Assembly (NCBI RefSeq): GCF_023242945.1
Contig: NZ_JALKFT010000021.1
Span: 1-64,000, forward strand
DNA length: 64,000 bases
DNA from: Frankia umida
GTDB taxonomy: Bacteria; Actinomycetota; Actinomycetes; Frankiales; Frankiaceae
Direction: 5' to 3'
Shown: positions 35,646-43,768 of the stretch, piece by piece
How positions within the stretch are numbered: the first letter of the stretch is position 1
How the letters are laid out: the number at the start of each line of letters is the position of its first letter
Program-made: the position numbers and the translations under genes
Notes under the pieces: model-generated
What the model was told of the DNA's origin: nothing
The model's input: only the letters and a program-made list of their open reading frames with translations
The model's database searches: none

Positions 35646-35672
35646 ATCACAAAGTCGTTTCGATTACGTTAC
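35646..35672 (-). promoter_or_regulatory. GlnR-type box upstream of glnA1
   Basis: On the minus strand GTAAC (35672-35668), 6 nt, GAAAC (35661-35657), 6 nt, GTGAT (35650-35646). The first two half-sites match the GlnR consensus perfectly. The site is about 90-115 bases upstream of the glnA1 ATG and also upstream of the divergent RDD gene, so it could influence both. Confidence 0.75.
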
Positions 35673-35727
35673 GGCAACCGACTTTATCACTCTTGGTGAT
35701 CTCCTGGGCGCAGCTTGGTGTGACGGA

Positions 35728-35733
35728 TAAGCT
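35728..35733 (+). promoter_or_regulatory. -10-like element of the RDD gene
   Basis: TAAGCT lies 6 nt before GTG 35740, with no Shine-Dalgarno sequence, consistent with a leaderless transcript. Confidence 0.4.
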
Positions 35734-35739
35734 TGCGTC

Positions 35740-36219
35740 GTGGGACGAGCGCTTGGAGGCTGGCTCGAGGGGCCAGGCCTGCCGCATGACGAGCCGCCTG
35801 GCGTGCGGTTGGGGCTGCCGGAGCACGGCCGCGGCTCGGTGGTGGGTTTCGGCCCACGCCTGGCCGCCTACCTCATCGACGCCGTCGTCGCGAACCTCAT
35901 GGTCGGGGTGCTGTTCCTGCTCGGCGTGCGGTACTCGACCAACGTCCGCGGCCTGGCGATCTATCTGATCTTCCTGCTGGAGGAGTTCATCCTGATCAGC
36001 GCCTCCGGGCAGACGATCGGGATGCGCCTGATGGGCATCCGGGTGATCCGGCTGCGGGACCGCGCGCTGCAGTCCTGGCCGTGGATCGCCCTGCGCACCC
36101 TGCTGCTCGCGCTGCTGGTCCCGGTCTTCATCTGGGACCGTGACCAGCGCGGCACGCACGACCGGGCCGCCGGCACCGTGGTGGTGCGCGACCCGGCCCG
36201 GCCCGACGCCACCACCTGA
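35740..36219 (+). CDS. RDD family membrane protein
   Basis: The product has 159 residues. The name-giving Arg and two Asp sit in FGPRLAAYLIDAVVANLMVG and WDRDQRGTHDRAAGT. Three membrane segments are visible: AYLIDAVVANLMVGVLFLLG, LAIYLIFLLEEFILI and WIALRTLLLALLVPVFIW, joined by SGQTIGMRLMGIRVIRLRD. Members are poorly understood, some linked to transport. The gene is divergent from glnA1, as in mycobacteria where an RDD gene adjoins glnA1. It converges with the DUF4191 gene across a hairpin. Confidence 0.9.
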   Translation: MGRALGGWLEGPGLPHDEPPGVRLGLPEHGRGSVVGFGPRLAAYLIDAVVANLMVGVLFLLGVRYSTNVRGLAIYLIFLLEEFILISASGQTIGMRLMGIRVIRLRDRALQSWPWIALRTLLLALLVPVFIWDRDQRGTHDRAAGTVVVRDPARPDATT

Positions 36220-36582
36220 GCCCCGTTCGCCGGCCCGTCTGGTTCGCCGCTGGAGGGTGGCGGCCGGTGTGCGGGCGCGTCTCGCCCTCTCCGCACGTAC
36301 CTGGAGATCTGGATCCAGCTGTCCGCGCCGCGGGGCTGCGCGTGCGGTGCGCCCCCACGGCGGACTCCGTCGGGCAACCCGGACTCTGGCCGGTCAGGTC
36401 GGTGGCGACACGGCAGCGGCATGATCCCGCTGCCGTGAGCCCGGTCTACCCGCGCGCACGGCGACCCAGCCCGCGCCACCGCCACGCCACGCGATCACCC
36501 CTGAAGCAGGATCCACCGACGCGGGTCGCGGTGGCGTCGGCCGGACGCCGGGATGCGCACCGACCGGTGGGGACCACCGTGA
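36220..36582. other. convergent intergenic region with terminator
   Basis: These 363 bases lie between the ends of the RDD and DUF4191 genes. Apart from the hairpin at 36409-36437 I see no feature; small open frames here lack coding character. Confidence 0.5.
36409..36437. terminator. terminator-like hairpin
   Basis: A perfect 11-bp stem (CACGGCAGCGG and its complement) with a 7-nt loop lies midway between two convergent genes. Confidence 0.7.
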
Positions 36583-37437
36583 TCAGCGGGGGCGGCCACC
36601 GCGAGGGATGTTGCGGGGGATGGGACCCTTGGGGATCGGTAGCGCCGCGCCCCCCAGCGCCCGAAGGCGACGGTCGAGGGTGTCGACCTCGCCGCGGGGG
36701 AGCGTGCGGCGCATCCGCATGAGGGTGCTCTGCAGCTTCGGAAGAGGTACTTCGCCCTCACCGCTGCCGATGATGATGTCGGTGACGGGGGTGTCTCCGA
36801 CGGCCTTGCGGATGCGGCGCTTCTCGGCGGCCAGCAGTTCGCGGGGACCGCGGCCTCGACCCTCGGCGATGATGATCACGCCGGCTCGGGAGACGACGCG
36901 GTGCACCACGTCCTGGTTGCGGTTGATACCGACGGCGGGAGTGATTCTCCAGTCACCGCGCATGCGCTCGATGACGCCGGCCGCGGCGCCGGGTTTGCCT
37001 TCCATCTCGGCATAGGCGGTGCGCTGGACCCGCCGGCTGAACAGGTTCAGGGCGAGCACCGCGCCGAGCAGGATGCCGATCGGGAGCCAGATGTAAAGCG
37101 GGCCGACGAACAGACCGAGGAGGATGCCGAGAGCGAGGGGGCCGAGGAGCCCGGCGAGGGTGATCCAGAGGACCTGCGGGTCCCGCTCCCGGGTCAGCTT
37201 GAAGACAAGGCGCAGCTGGGCGAAGCGGGCCCGGAAACCCTTGCCCTGAGCCGCCGCGGCTTCCGCAGGCCCGCCGCGGCCGTTCGCGCTGGCGGCCCCG
37301 CGCCCCGCCGTGCCGGCGCTGCCGCCCCGCCCGGTGGCACCGCCCCGGCTGGATCCGTTCTTTGCGGCCGCTCCCGCGGACGCGTTCTTCTGCGGTGCCG
37401 CGGGGGCGGTGTCCCGTGGCTGCTTCCTCAGTGCCAT
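36583..37437 (-). CDS. DUF4191 domain membrane protein
   Basis: The product has 284 residues. After about 65 low-complexity Ala/Gly/Arg residues come a short basic helix (FAQLRLVFKLTRERDPQVLW), two adjacent membrane segments (ITLAGLLGPLALGILLGLFV, YIWLPIGILLGAVLALNLFS) and a cytosolic domain (RVQRTAYAEMEGKPGAAAGV, RGDWRITPAVGINRNQDVVH, VIIIAEGRGRGPRELLAAEK). This matches actinobacterial DUF4191 proteins (Rv2219-like), found between lipA and glnA1; function unknown. Start is ATG 37437. Confidence 0.9.
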   Translation of the reverse strand: MALRKQPRDTAPAAPQKNASAGAAAKNGSSRGGATGRGGSAGTAGRGAASANGRGGPAEAAAAQGKGFRARFAQLRLVFKLTRERDPQVLWITLAGLLGPLALGILLGLFVGPLYIWLPIGILLGAVLALNLFSRRVQRTAYAEMEGKPGAAAGVIERMRGDWRITPAVGINRNQDVVHRVVSRAGVIIIAEGRGRGPRELLAAEKRRIRKAVGDTPVTDIIIGSGEGEVPLPKLQSTLMRMRRTLPRGEVDTLDRRLRALGGAALPIPKGPIPRNIPRGGRPR

Positions 37438-37535
37438 GTCCGCGAGCCTACGGCCTACGGCCGCGTCACAGCAGGCCCGCTGCCACGACGGCGATCACGC
37501 AGCGGTGCTGATGATGCGGGCGAGGGGTCGGACGG

Positions 37536-37985
37536 TCAGCTGGGTGCGGCCGCGGCCGACGGCAGCAACCGCATGCCGGCACGACGAGAGCGGTCGCGTC
37601 GAGGAAGGTCGGCCCGCGGGAGATCGGCGAGCCCGAGCGCCGGCTCGGGTCTGCGCAGGTCGGCGAGGAGGGGGCCTGGCGCGGGGCGCACCGGGGTGAT
37701 GGGGACGGGTTCGAGCCAGCTGCTGCCTCGGGAACCCTGCAGATCAGCGGCGGCCCGCCAGGCATTACGCCGGGCGGTCTTCTGGCCACCTTGGGGCAGC
37801 ACGAGCAGAGTGGCCTCTTCGAGAACACTGAGTAGTGAACGGATCACGATGGGAACGACCTCCCGGGCGCGATCATAGGCACGGGTGGAGAAGGGATGTG
37901 CGCGCGAAGCGTTCAGCCGCGACGAAAGCCCCATCGCGACCTGGAGCGAGCTCGGTGGTGACCTGCGGTGAAGCTGTAGCGCCAC
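37536..37985 (-). CDS. hypothetical protein between lipA and DUF4191
   Basis: The product has 149 residues from GTG 37985, or 132 from ATG 37934. Residues about 18-95 look like a real helical domain (MGLSSRLNASRAHPFSTRAY, VPIVIRSLLSVLEEATLLVL), while the C-terminal third is Arg/Pro/Leu-rich and could be a disordered tail. I do not recognise a family. Spacing and strand fit an operon running from lipB-lipA through this gene to DUF4191. Codon usage looks acceptable, but other frames are also open, so the call is moderate. Confidence 0.5.
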   Translation of the reverse strand: MALQLHRRSPPSSLQVAMGLSSRLNASRAHPFSTRAYDRAREVVPIVIRSLLSVLEEATLLVLPQGGQKTARRNAWRAAADLQGSRGSSWLEPVPITPVRPAPGPLLADLRRPEPALGLADLPRADLPRRDRSRRAGMRLLPSAAAAPS

Positions 37986-38039
37986 CCTAACGCCCCCGCG
38001 TGGGTGCCCACCAGGCTCACCGTCACTGCGTGTGAGAAG

Positions 38040-39005
38040 TCACGGGTACGCTTGGGGAAATCCGGACAAGAGAGTGTGATCTTCGCCACGTGCGGTGATG
38101 GCCTGCTGGTAGAGCCGGCCCGCCCGGTAGGACGAGCGGACCAGCGGGCCGGACATCACCCCGGCGAAGCCCAGCTCGGCGCCGACCCGCTCCCAGTCGA
38201 GGAACTCCTCGGGGCGCACCCAGCGCTCCACCGGATGATGGCGCGGGGTGGGCCGCAGATACTGGGTGACGGTGAGCAGCTCGCAGCCGGCGGCGTGCAG
38301 GTCGCGCATCGCCTCGTGGACCTCGTCCGGGGTCTCGCCGAGGCCCAGGATGAGGTTCGACTTGGTCACCAGGCCGGCGGACCGGGCCTGTCGCAGCACG
38401 TCGAGCGAGCGTTCGTAGCGGAAGGCGGGGCGGATGCGCCGGAAGATCCGCGGCACGGTCTCGAGGTTGTGCGCGAGCACTTCGGGCGCGGCGGCGAAGA
38501 CCTCGCCGAGCTGGTCGGGCTGGGCGCCGAAGTCGGGGATCAGCACTTCGACCCCGGTGTCGGGCGACAGCGCGTGGATCTGGCGAACCGTCTCGGCGTA
38601 CAGCCAGGAGCCGCCGTCGGCCAGATCGTCGCGGGCGACGCCGGTGACGGTCGCGTACCGCAGGCCCATGGTGCGCACGGACTCCGCGACCCGCCGCGGC
38701 TCGTCCCGGTCGAGCGCGGTGGGGCGGCCCGAGTCGATCTGGCAGAAGTCACACCGGCGGGTGCAGACGTCCCCACCCACGAGGAAGGTGGCCTCCCGGT
38801 CCTCCCAGCACTCGTAGATGTTCGGGCAGCCGGCCTCCTCGCACACGGTGTGCAGCCCGGCGCCGCGCACGAGGCCTTTGAGGTCCTGGTACTCGGGGCC
38901 GGTGCGCAGCCGGGTGCGAATCCACGGTGGCTTGCGTTCGATGGGGGTCTGCGCGTTGCGGGCCTCCAGGCGCAGCAGCGGGCGGCCCTCCGGGGCGACG
39001 GTCAT
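38040..39005 (-). CDS. lipA: lipoyl synthase
   Basis: The product has 321 residues. It is a radical-SAM enzyme that inserts two sulfurs into octanoyl groups on lipoyl domains. Both iron-sulfur motifs are present: the auxiliary-cluster CX4CX5C in CEEAGCPNIYEC and the radical-SAM CX3CX2C in CTRRCDFC. Other landmarks are VTGVARDDLADGGSWLYAET and LVTKSNLILGLGET. ATG 39005 overlaps the lipB stop (ATGA), indicating coupling. Its targets here probably include SucB encoded at 43769 and the glycine-cleavage H protein. Confidence 0.97.
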   Translation of the reverse strand: MTVAPEGRPLLRLEARNAQTPIERKPPWIRTRLRTGPEYQDLKGLVRGAGLHTVCEEAGCPNIYECWEDREATFLVGGDVCTRRCDFCQIDSGRPTALDRDEPRRVAESVRTMGLRYATVTGVARDDLADGGSWLYAETVRQIHALSPDTGVEVLIPDFGAQPDQLGEVFAAAPEVLAHNLETVPRIFRRIRPAFRYERSLDVLRQARSAGLVTKSNLILGLGETPDEVHEAMRDLHAAGCELLTVTQYLRPTPRHHPVERWVRPEEFLDWERVGAELGFAGVMSGPLVRSSYRAGRLYQQAITARGEDHTLLSGFPQAYP

Positions 39006-39802
39006 CCCACCAGCTCCTCGCGACGAACGGCGGCCTGCGGCTCACGGCCGGCGGCCTCGGACGGTGATATCTCGGACGGTGCTGCGGTGGACGGTGCTGC
39101 GGTGGATGGTGTTGGGGTGGATGGTGTTGGGGTGGACGTGGCCACGGGTTCGACGCGGGCGGTGATCCGGTCGCCCAGGTGGCGGCCACCGAGATAGCGG
39201 GCGAGGACGGCCAGGGTGTGCCGTTCGACGACCGGGCGGGCATCGGAGACGGTCACCGGCCTGCCGAGCTCCGCGGACAGGCTCGTCACCCCGGCATCGG
39301 AGATGCCGCACGGCACGATCTGAGCGAAGTCGCTCGGATCGGTCAGACAGTTCAGCGCGAAGCCATGGGTCGTGACGGCCCGGCGCACCCGCACACCGAT
39401 CGCGGCGATCTTGCGCTGGCCGTCCGCCGTCCAGACGCCGGTGCGGCCCTCGACCAGGCGGGTCTCGAGGCCGAACTCGGCGCAACTGTCGATCAGGGCC
39501 TGTTCCAGGGCCCGGACGTAGGCCACCACGTCGAGCGGACGGGGCAGCTTCAGCACCGGATAGCCGACGAGCTGCCCGGGACCGTGCCAGGTGATGCGCC
39601 CGCCGCGGTCGACGTCGATCACCTCGGTACCGTTCAGGGGGCGCTCGAAGGGCTGGGTGCGCCGGCCCGCGGTGTAGACGCTGGGATGTTCGACCAGGAT
39701 GAGGGTGTCGTCCGCCGCATCGGCCACCCGGGCCTCGGCGAGCGATCGCTGCAGGTCCCACGCCTCGCGGTAGGGGACGACGGCAAGCCTGAGAACGTCC
39801 AC
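39002..39802 (-). CDS. lipB: octanoyl-ACP:protein octanoyltransferase
   Basis: The product has 266 residues. It transfers octanoate from acyl carrier protein to lipoyl domains. The catalytic Lys lies in RKIAAIGVRVRRAVTTHGFA and the catalytic Cys in IVPCGISDAGVTSLSAELG; GRITWHGPGQLVGYPVLKL is the family signature. GTG 39802 begins the usual N-terminus (VDVLRLAVVPYREAW). The C-terminal 45 residues are extra and made of Ser-Thr-Pro repeats encoded by an 18-base tandem DNA repeat near 39072-39140, which precedes the lipA start. Confidence 0.94.
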   Translation of the reverse strand: MDVLRLAVVPYREAWDLQRSLAEARVADAADDTLILVEHPSVYTAGRRTQPFERPLNGTEVIDVDRGGRITWHGPGQLVGYPVLKLPRPLDVVAYVRALEQALIDSCAEFGLETRLVEGRTGVWTADGQRKIAAIGVRVRRAVTTHGFALNCLTDPSDFAQIVPCGISDAGVTSLSAELGRPVTVSDARPVVERHTLAVLARYLGGRHLGDRITARVEPVATSTPTPSTPTPSTAAPSTAAPSEISPSEAAGREPQAAVRREELVG

Positions 39803-39927
39803 TCCGAAAGCGTACGCCGGAGCACCGACAGCCCCGGCCGGTACGAACCAGCCGCGACCGTCAGCGGTAGGGCGGGGACGGTCCGCGGCGCGGACCGTCC
39901 GGCGCGGGGCGGGTGCGGGGGTGGACG

Positions 39928-40671
39928 TCAGCGGGTGGTGTCGGGCAGTGCGCCGGGGAGCAGTCTGGGCTCGACCGGGGTCTCCACCGCGGTGCCGTTC
40001 GGTCCGGGTTCGACCCGCCAGGCGCGGGCGCCAGGGCGGTCGGCGACGGCCTCCACCAGGGCCGTGCCCCGAAAGTGCAGGCCGACCCCATCGTCGGTGG
40101 CCCAGCCGGCGGGGAGGGTGCCGTTGGCCACGAGACGCTGGTAGAGGGGACGGCGTCCGGGCTCGGAATCGTAGTGCGGGGTGTTGCTGAACGGCAGCAG
40201 GGCCAGGCCGTTCGTCACCGGGCGCAGTTGCGGCCCGAACGAGTCGGTGGTGCCGCCGACATGCCAGCACAGTGACCCGGCGGACACCCCGCCCAGGACG
40301 ACACCGGCCTCCCACGCCGCCCGGAGGATCTCACCGAGCCCGTGCGTCGCCCATACCGCGAGCAGGTTCGCCACGCTGCCACCGCCGACCCAGATGACGT
40401 CCTGGGCCAGCAGGTGGGCCCGGATGTCGACGATGTTGGGCATCGGGAACAACGCCAGGTGGGACAGCACCACGTCCGGCCGATCCCGGTTGAAGGCCGC
40501 GTAGCCACGGGCGTAGGCGCTCTGGTCGTCGCCGAGGGCGGTCTGCAACAGGCACAGCCGTGGCCGTGGGCCGGCGCCGGCGAGTTCCAGGGCGTGGTGC
40601 AGGACGGGACCGACCCGCGCTCCGTAGCGGCCGTCGGGGAGGAAACCGGCGCTGGTGGCGAGGATCTGCAC
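39928..40671 (-). CDS. peptidase E (S51 family)-like protein
   Basis: The product has 247 residues. The nucleophile motif GGVSAGSLCWHVGG (Ser in GxSAG) and DVIWVGGGSVANLLAVWATH are typical of the S51 dipeptidase E/cyanophycinase group, which cleaves Asp-X dipeptides or related bonds. No signal peptide is present. The start is GTG 40671 with a weak AGAAAG upstream. It is divergent from a pseudokinase gene; a DnaA-box-like sequence lies between them. Substrate unknown. Confidence 0.88.
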   Translation of the reverse strand: MQILATSAGFLPDGRYGARVGPVLHHALELAGAGPRPRLCLLQTALGDDQSAYARGYAAFNRDRPDVVLSHLALFPMPNIVDIRAHLLAQDVIWVGGGSVANLLAVWATHGLGEILRAAWEAGVVLGGVSAGSLCWHVGGTTDSFGPQLRPVTNGLALLPFSNTPHYDSEPGRRPLYQRLVANGTLPAGWATDDGVGLHFRGTALVEAVADRPGARAWRVEPGPNGTAVETPVEPRLLPGALPDTTR

Positions 40672-40714
40672 GGCACATCGCTTTCTGCTGGACGGACCTG
40701 GGCGTCGGAAAAAG

Positions 40715-40723
40715 TTATCCACA
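40715..40723 (+). promoter_or_regulatory. isolated DnaA-box consensus
   Basis: TTATCCACA is a perfect match to the E. coli DnaA box and lies in the divergent promoter region of the peptidase E-like and pseudokinase genes. I see no cluster of boxes or A+T-rich unwinding region, so it is not an origin; it could be a DnaA-regulated site or chance. Confidence 0.4.
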
Positions 40724-40761
40724 GCTGGCCAAGAAGTCTGCTGTATCGCCGGTTTTGAGCC

Positions 40762-40767
40762 TAGCGT
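40762..40767 (+). promoter_or_regulatory. -10 element of the pseudokinase gene (leaderless)
   Basis: TAGCGT lies 8 nt before GTG 40776 and no ribosome site is present. Confidence 0.45.
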
Positions 40768-40775
40768 CGCTACTT

Positions 40776-42599
40776 GTGACCTTCTCGGACGATCCCCCCG
40801 GCCGGCCGGCCCGGCGGGCTGGTGGCGCACCCGACGTGCCGGGCGTGAGCGTACGCTCACGGCTGCGGGGTGCGGGCGCCGGCGAGCTGTGGGCCGGGCA
40901 GATCGAGCAGTCCGGCGCGGAATGCGTGGTGCGGCGGGTGCGCCTGGCACCCGATCCGGTGCTGCGTTCCGCCGCGCTGGCCGCGGCGGAACTGACCGCC
41001 GAGCTGAGCCATCCCCATCTGGTGCCCGTGATCGCGGTGCTGCCGACCTCCGATGGCCTGGCGCTGATCACCGAACCGGTCGGTGGGGCGATCAGCCTCG
41101 CCCGGCTGCTGTCGGCTCGCGGCACGCTCGATCCCGGTGAGGTCGTCACCGTGGGCCTGCCGATCGCGCAGGCTCTGGGGGCCGCGCACGCCCTCGGCAT
41201 CGTCCATGGCCGGCTCGGGCCGGAGGACGTCCTGCTGGAGCCGACCGGTCGACCGGTCCTGGTCGGCCTGGGCGTGGCCGCCCTGGCCGACGCGACCCGG
41301 GCGGCGGAGAAGTTCCCCCTGGCGGCCGCTGGTGATGTCCACGATCTGGCCACCATCCTGTTGGAGTCGATGCGGGAGGCGACCGGGCCGGAGGCGGCCG
41401 CGGTGGCGGTCGCGGTCGCCACGGCGATGGTCGACGACGCGCAGCGCCGGCCGAGCGCCGATGATCTGGCCGCGGTGCTCGCCCGCAGCGCGACGCCGCT
41501 ACCCGTGCGCCTTGACCTGCCCGAACCCGAGGGTTCCGGAGCCGGTTTCGGCGCGGGCGGCGCCACGGTGCACGACCTGCCCGGCCGTCCACCGCAGGGG
41601 GACGCGCGGCCGCGGCTGCTCTCCGGTGCCCGTCTCGACCCGCCGGTCGGCGGCGCCGGTCAGGGCGGCGGGGGTGACTTCGACAGCGATGCGGGGGACA
41701 GCGAGCGCAGGTCCCGGTCGACCACCGGCGCCACCGCGCCCCTGGCCGGTGAGCTGCTCGATTCGCTGCCGGCGCTGCCCCGGCGGTCGACCTCGCCGCG
41801 GCGGGGCTCCCGCCCGTCCGGGCGTGGCCAGCCGGCGGCCAGCGCGGCCGGGGCGGCGGCGACCATCGATCGTGAACGACCGGGCGGCGACAGCCGGGAC
41901 GCGCAGGCGCGGCCGGCGCCACCCGCGGCCGGTCCGGCCAGGCGTGAGGGCCGTTCGGGCGGGAACCGGCGGTCGCACCACGACGGCGGCCGTCGTGGTG
42001 GCTGGCTGCTGCCGACCACCGCCGGTGTCGGGTTGTTCGTGGCGGTGGTGGCCGCGGTGCTGCTGCTGACCAGCCCGTCCGACGACGGTGGCCCGGAGCG
42101 GGGCGCGCCGTCGGGATCCGCCGCCACCAATCCCGCCGTGTCCGGCGGGGCGGGGGCGGCCTCGGGAGCCGCCCGGCAGCCGACGGCCTCGCCGGTGGCC
42201 GGGCGCTCGGCGGAACAGGTCTGGCGTGGTGTGCTCGGTGAGCTCAACACCGCCCGCAGTCGGGCGTTCGAACGGGGTGAGGAGGCGCTGCTGACCGGTT
42301 CGGATGCGCCTGGCAGCCAGGCACACAACGACGACCTCGCCCTGATACGCGCGATCGTCAGCCGGGGTGCGCACTCGTCGCCGCTGCGCACCGAGATCCT
42401 CGCCTTGCAGGTGCGTTCCAGCTCCTCCGAGCAGACCGTCCTGCGGGTCACCGACCGGCTGGGGGCCTACGACTTCCTCGACGCCGGGGGTGAGGTCGTC
42501 AGCCATCAGAACGCCAAGAACCCCACCGAGCGAGATCTCGTGCTCGTGCATCTGGCGGCAGGCTGGCGGGTGTCGCAGTCGTTCACCGTCACCGGCTGA
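40776..42599 (+). CDS. membrane-anchored protein-kinase-like protein (probable pseudokinase)
   Basis: The product has 607 residues. Residues about 20-240 follow a Ser/Thr-kinase fold (ELSHPHLVPVIAVLPTSDGL, SLARLLSARGTLDPGEVV, AQALGAAHALGIVHGRLGPE). The catalytic residues are missing: the HRDLKPxN loop reads HGRLGPEDVLL, DFG is replaced by VGLGVA, and the ATP-binding Lys position reads VVRRV. A disordered Pro/Gly/Ser/Arg linker leads to one membrane span at about 409-432 (GWLLPTTAGVGLFVAVVAAV). An extracytoplasmic domain of about 150 residues follows (AEQVWRGVLGELNTARSRAF). It may sense or scaffold rather than phosphorylate, as with actinobacterial MviN-type pseudokinases. Confidence 0.75.
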   Translation: MTFSDDPPGRPARRAGGAPDVPGVSVRSRLRGAGAGELWAGQIEQSGAECVVRRVRLAPDPVLRSAALAAAELTAELSHPHLVPVIAVLPTSDGLALITEPVGGAISLARLLSARGTLDPGEVVTVGLPIAQALGAAHALGIVHGRLGPEDVLLEPTGRPVLVGLGVAALADATRAAEKFPLAAAGDVHDLATILLESMREATGPEAAAVAVAVATAMVDDAQRRPSADDLAAVLARSATPLPVRLDLPEPEGSGAGFGAGGATVHDLPGRPPQGDARPRLLSGARLDPPVGGAGQGGGGDFDSDAGDSERRSRSTTGATAPLAGELLDSLPALPRRSTSPRRGSRPSGRGQPAASAAGAAATIDRERPGGDSRDAQARPAPPAAGPARREGRSGGNRRSHHDGGRRGGWLLPTTAGVGLFVAVVAAVLLLTSPSDDGGPERGAPSGSAATNPAVSGGAGAASGAARQPTASPVAGRSAEQVWRGVLGELNTARSRAFERGEEALLTGSDAPGSQAHNDDLALIRAIVSRGAHSSPLRTEILALQVRSSSSEQTVLRVTDRLGAYDFLDAGGEVVSHQNAKNPTERDLVLVHLAAGWRVSQSFTVTG

Positions 42600-42697
42600 C
42601 CGTCGTCCACCGGCCGTCGTCCACCGGGCTGCCGGCTGGCTGGGAGGAGGCGGCGGCAGCGGTAGCGGCCGTGGCGGAACGCGGCGGCGGGCGCGGG

Positions 42698-43627
42698 TCA
42701 GGGCTCGCGGATCAGTACCGAGCGCAGGGCGTTGTCGATGGCGGGCTGGGTGAAATGGAAGCCCGCGTCGGTCAGCGCGGCCGGCGTCAGGCGTTGGGAG
42801 GCGAGCACGCCCTCCTCGGCGAATCCGCCGAGGGCGAGGCGCAGCGCGACGCGGGGCACGACGGCGAACGCCGGGCGGTGCAGCACTCCGGCGAGCGCCG
42901 CGGTGAAGCGGGCGTTGGTCACCGGTTCGGGTGCGACCAGGTTCACCGGGCCGGCCACGGTCGCGCCGGGGGCGTCGGGGGTGTCGTCCAGCAGGAAGCG
43001 CAGCGCGCGGACATGATCGTTCAGAGTGATCCAGCTCAGCCACTGGCGGCCGGAGCCGAGCCGACCACCGAGGCCGAACCGAAACAGCGGCAGCTGCCGC
43101 GCCAGCGCTCCGCCGTCCGCGGCGAGCACGACCCCGGTGCGCAGGGTGCAGACGCGAATGCCGGCGTCCCGGGCTGGCTGGGCCGAGGCCTCCCAGTCCG
43201 CGACCAGCCTGGCGAGGAATCCGTCGCCGGGCGGCGCCGACTCGTCGAGTGGGCCGGCATCGCCACCCGCGTCGGTGCCGTACCACCCGATGGCGCTGCC
43301 GGACAGCAGCACCCCCGGTCGCGGGCTGAGGCCGGCGAGGGTACGGGCGAGCAGCCTGGTGGTGTCGATGCGGCTGGTGCGCAGCGTCTGGCGGTAGGAC
43401 GTGGTCCAGCGATGGTCGCCGATGCCGGCGCCGGCGAGGTGAATCGCGGCGTCGACGCCGACGAGTGCCGCCGGGTCCAGCCGGCCGGCGACCGGATCCC
43501 AGCTGATCTCGCCGGGGGCACGGGGTGGACGCCGGACGAGGACCTGCACCTCGTGCCCGTCGTCACGCAGGGCAGGCACGAGCGCCGAGCCGATCAGACC
43601 GGACGCCCCGGTCACCACGATGCGCAT
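42698..43627 (-). CDS. TIGR01777 family NAD-dependent epimerase/dehydratase
   Basis: The product has 309 residues. The Rossmann motif MRIVVTGASGLIGSALVPAL, then AIHLAGAGIGDHRW, VLLSGSAIGWYGTDAGG and GGRLGSGRQWLSWITLNDHV are hallmarks of this SDR subfamily (YfcH, Rv2216-like); its reaction is not known. Start is ATG 43627. It lies downstream of sucB behind a strong terminator, so it is probably a separate unit, as is its position in mycobacteria next to sucB and lipB. Confidence 0.92.
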   Translation of the reverse strand: MRIVVTGASGLIGSALVPALRDDGHEVQVLVRRPPRAPGEISWDPVAGRLDPAALVGVDAAIHLAGAGIGDHRWTTSYRQTLRTSRIDTTRLLARTLAGLSPRPGVLLSGSAIGWYGTDAGGDAGPLDESAPPGDGFLARLVADWEASAQPARDAGIRVCTLRTGVVLAADGGALARQLPLFRFGLGGRLGSGRQWLSWITLNDHVRALRFLLDDTPDAPGATVAGPVNLVAPEPVTNARFTAALAGVLHRPAFAVVPRVALRLALGGFAEEGVLASQRLTPAALTDAGFHFTQPAIDNALRSVLIREP

Positions 43628-43700
43628 GGCTGCTCATCGTGGTCGGTCGCGGTGCGCGATGCGAGCCGACCGGCCACGATGAGCCAGATATGACCACAGG

Positions 43701-43748
43701 GGCAGGCGTGGGGGACCTGGGCGGGTCGCCAGGTCCCCCACGCCTGCC
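43701..43748. terminator. strong terminator after sucB
   Basis: A perfect 20-bp stem (43701-43720 with complement at 43729-43748; arm GGCAGGCGTGGGGGACCTGG) and an 8-nt loop lie 21 bases after the end of sucB. It is the longest perfect hairpin I found here. Confidence 0.9.
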
Positions 43749-43768
43749 GGCGAGCTACCTGCGGCGGG

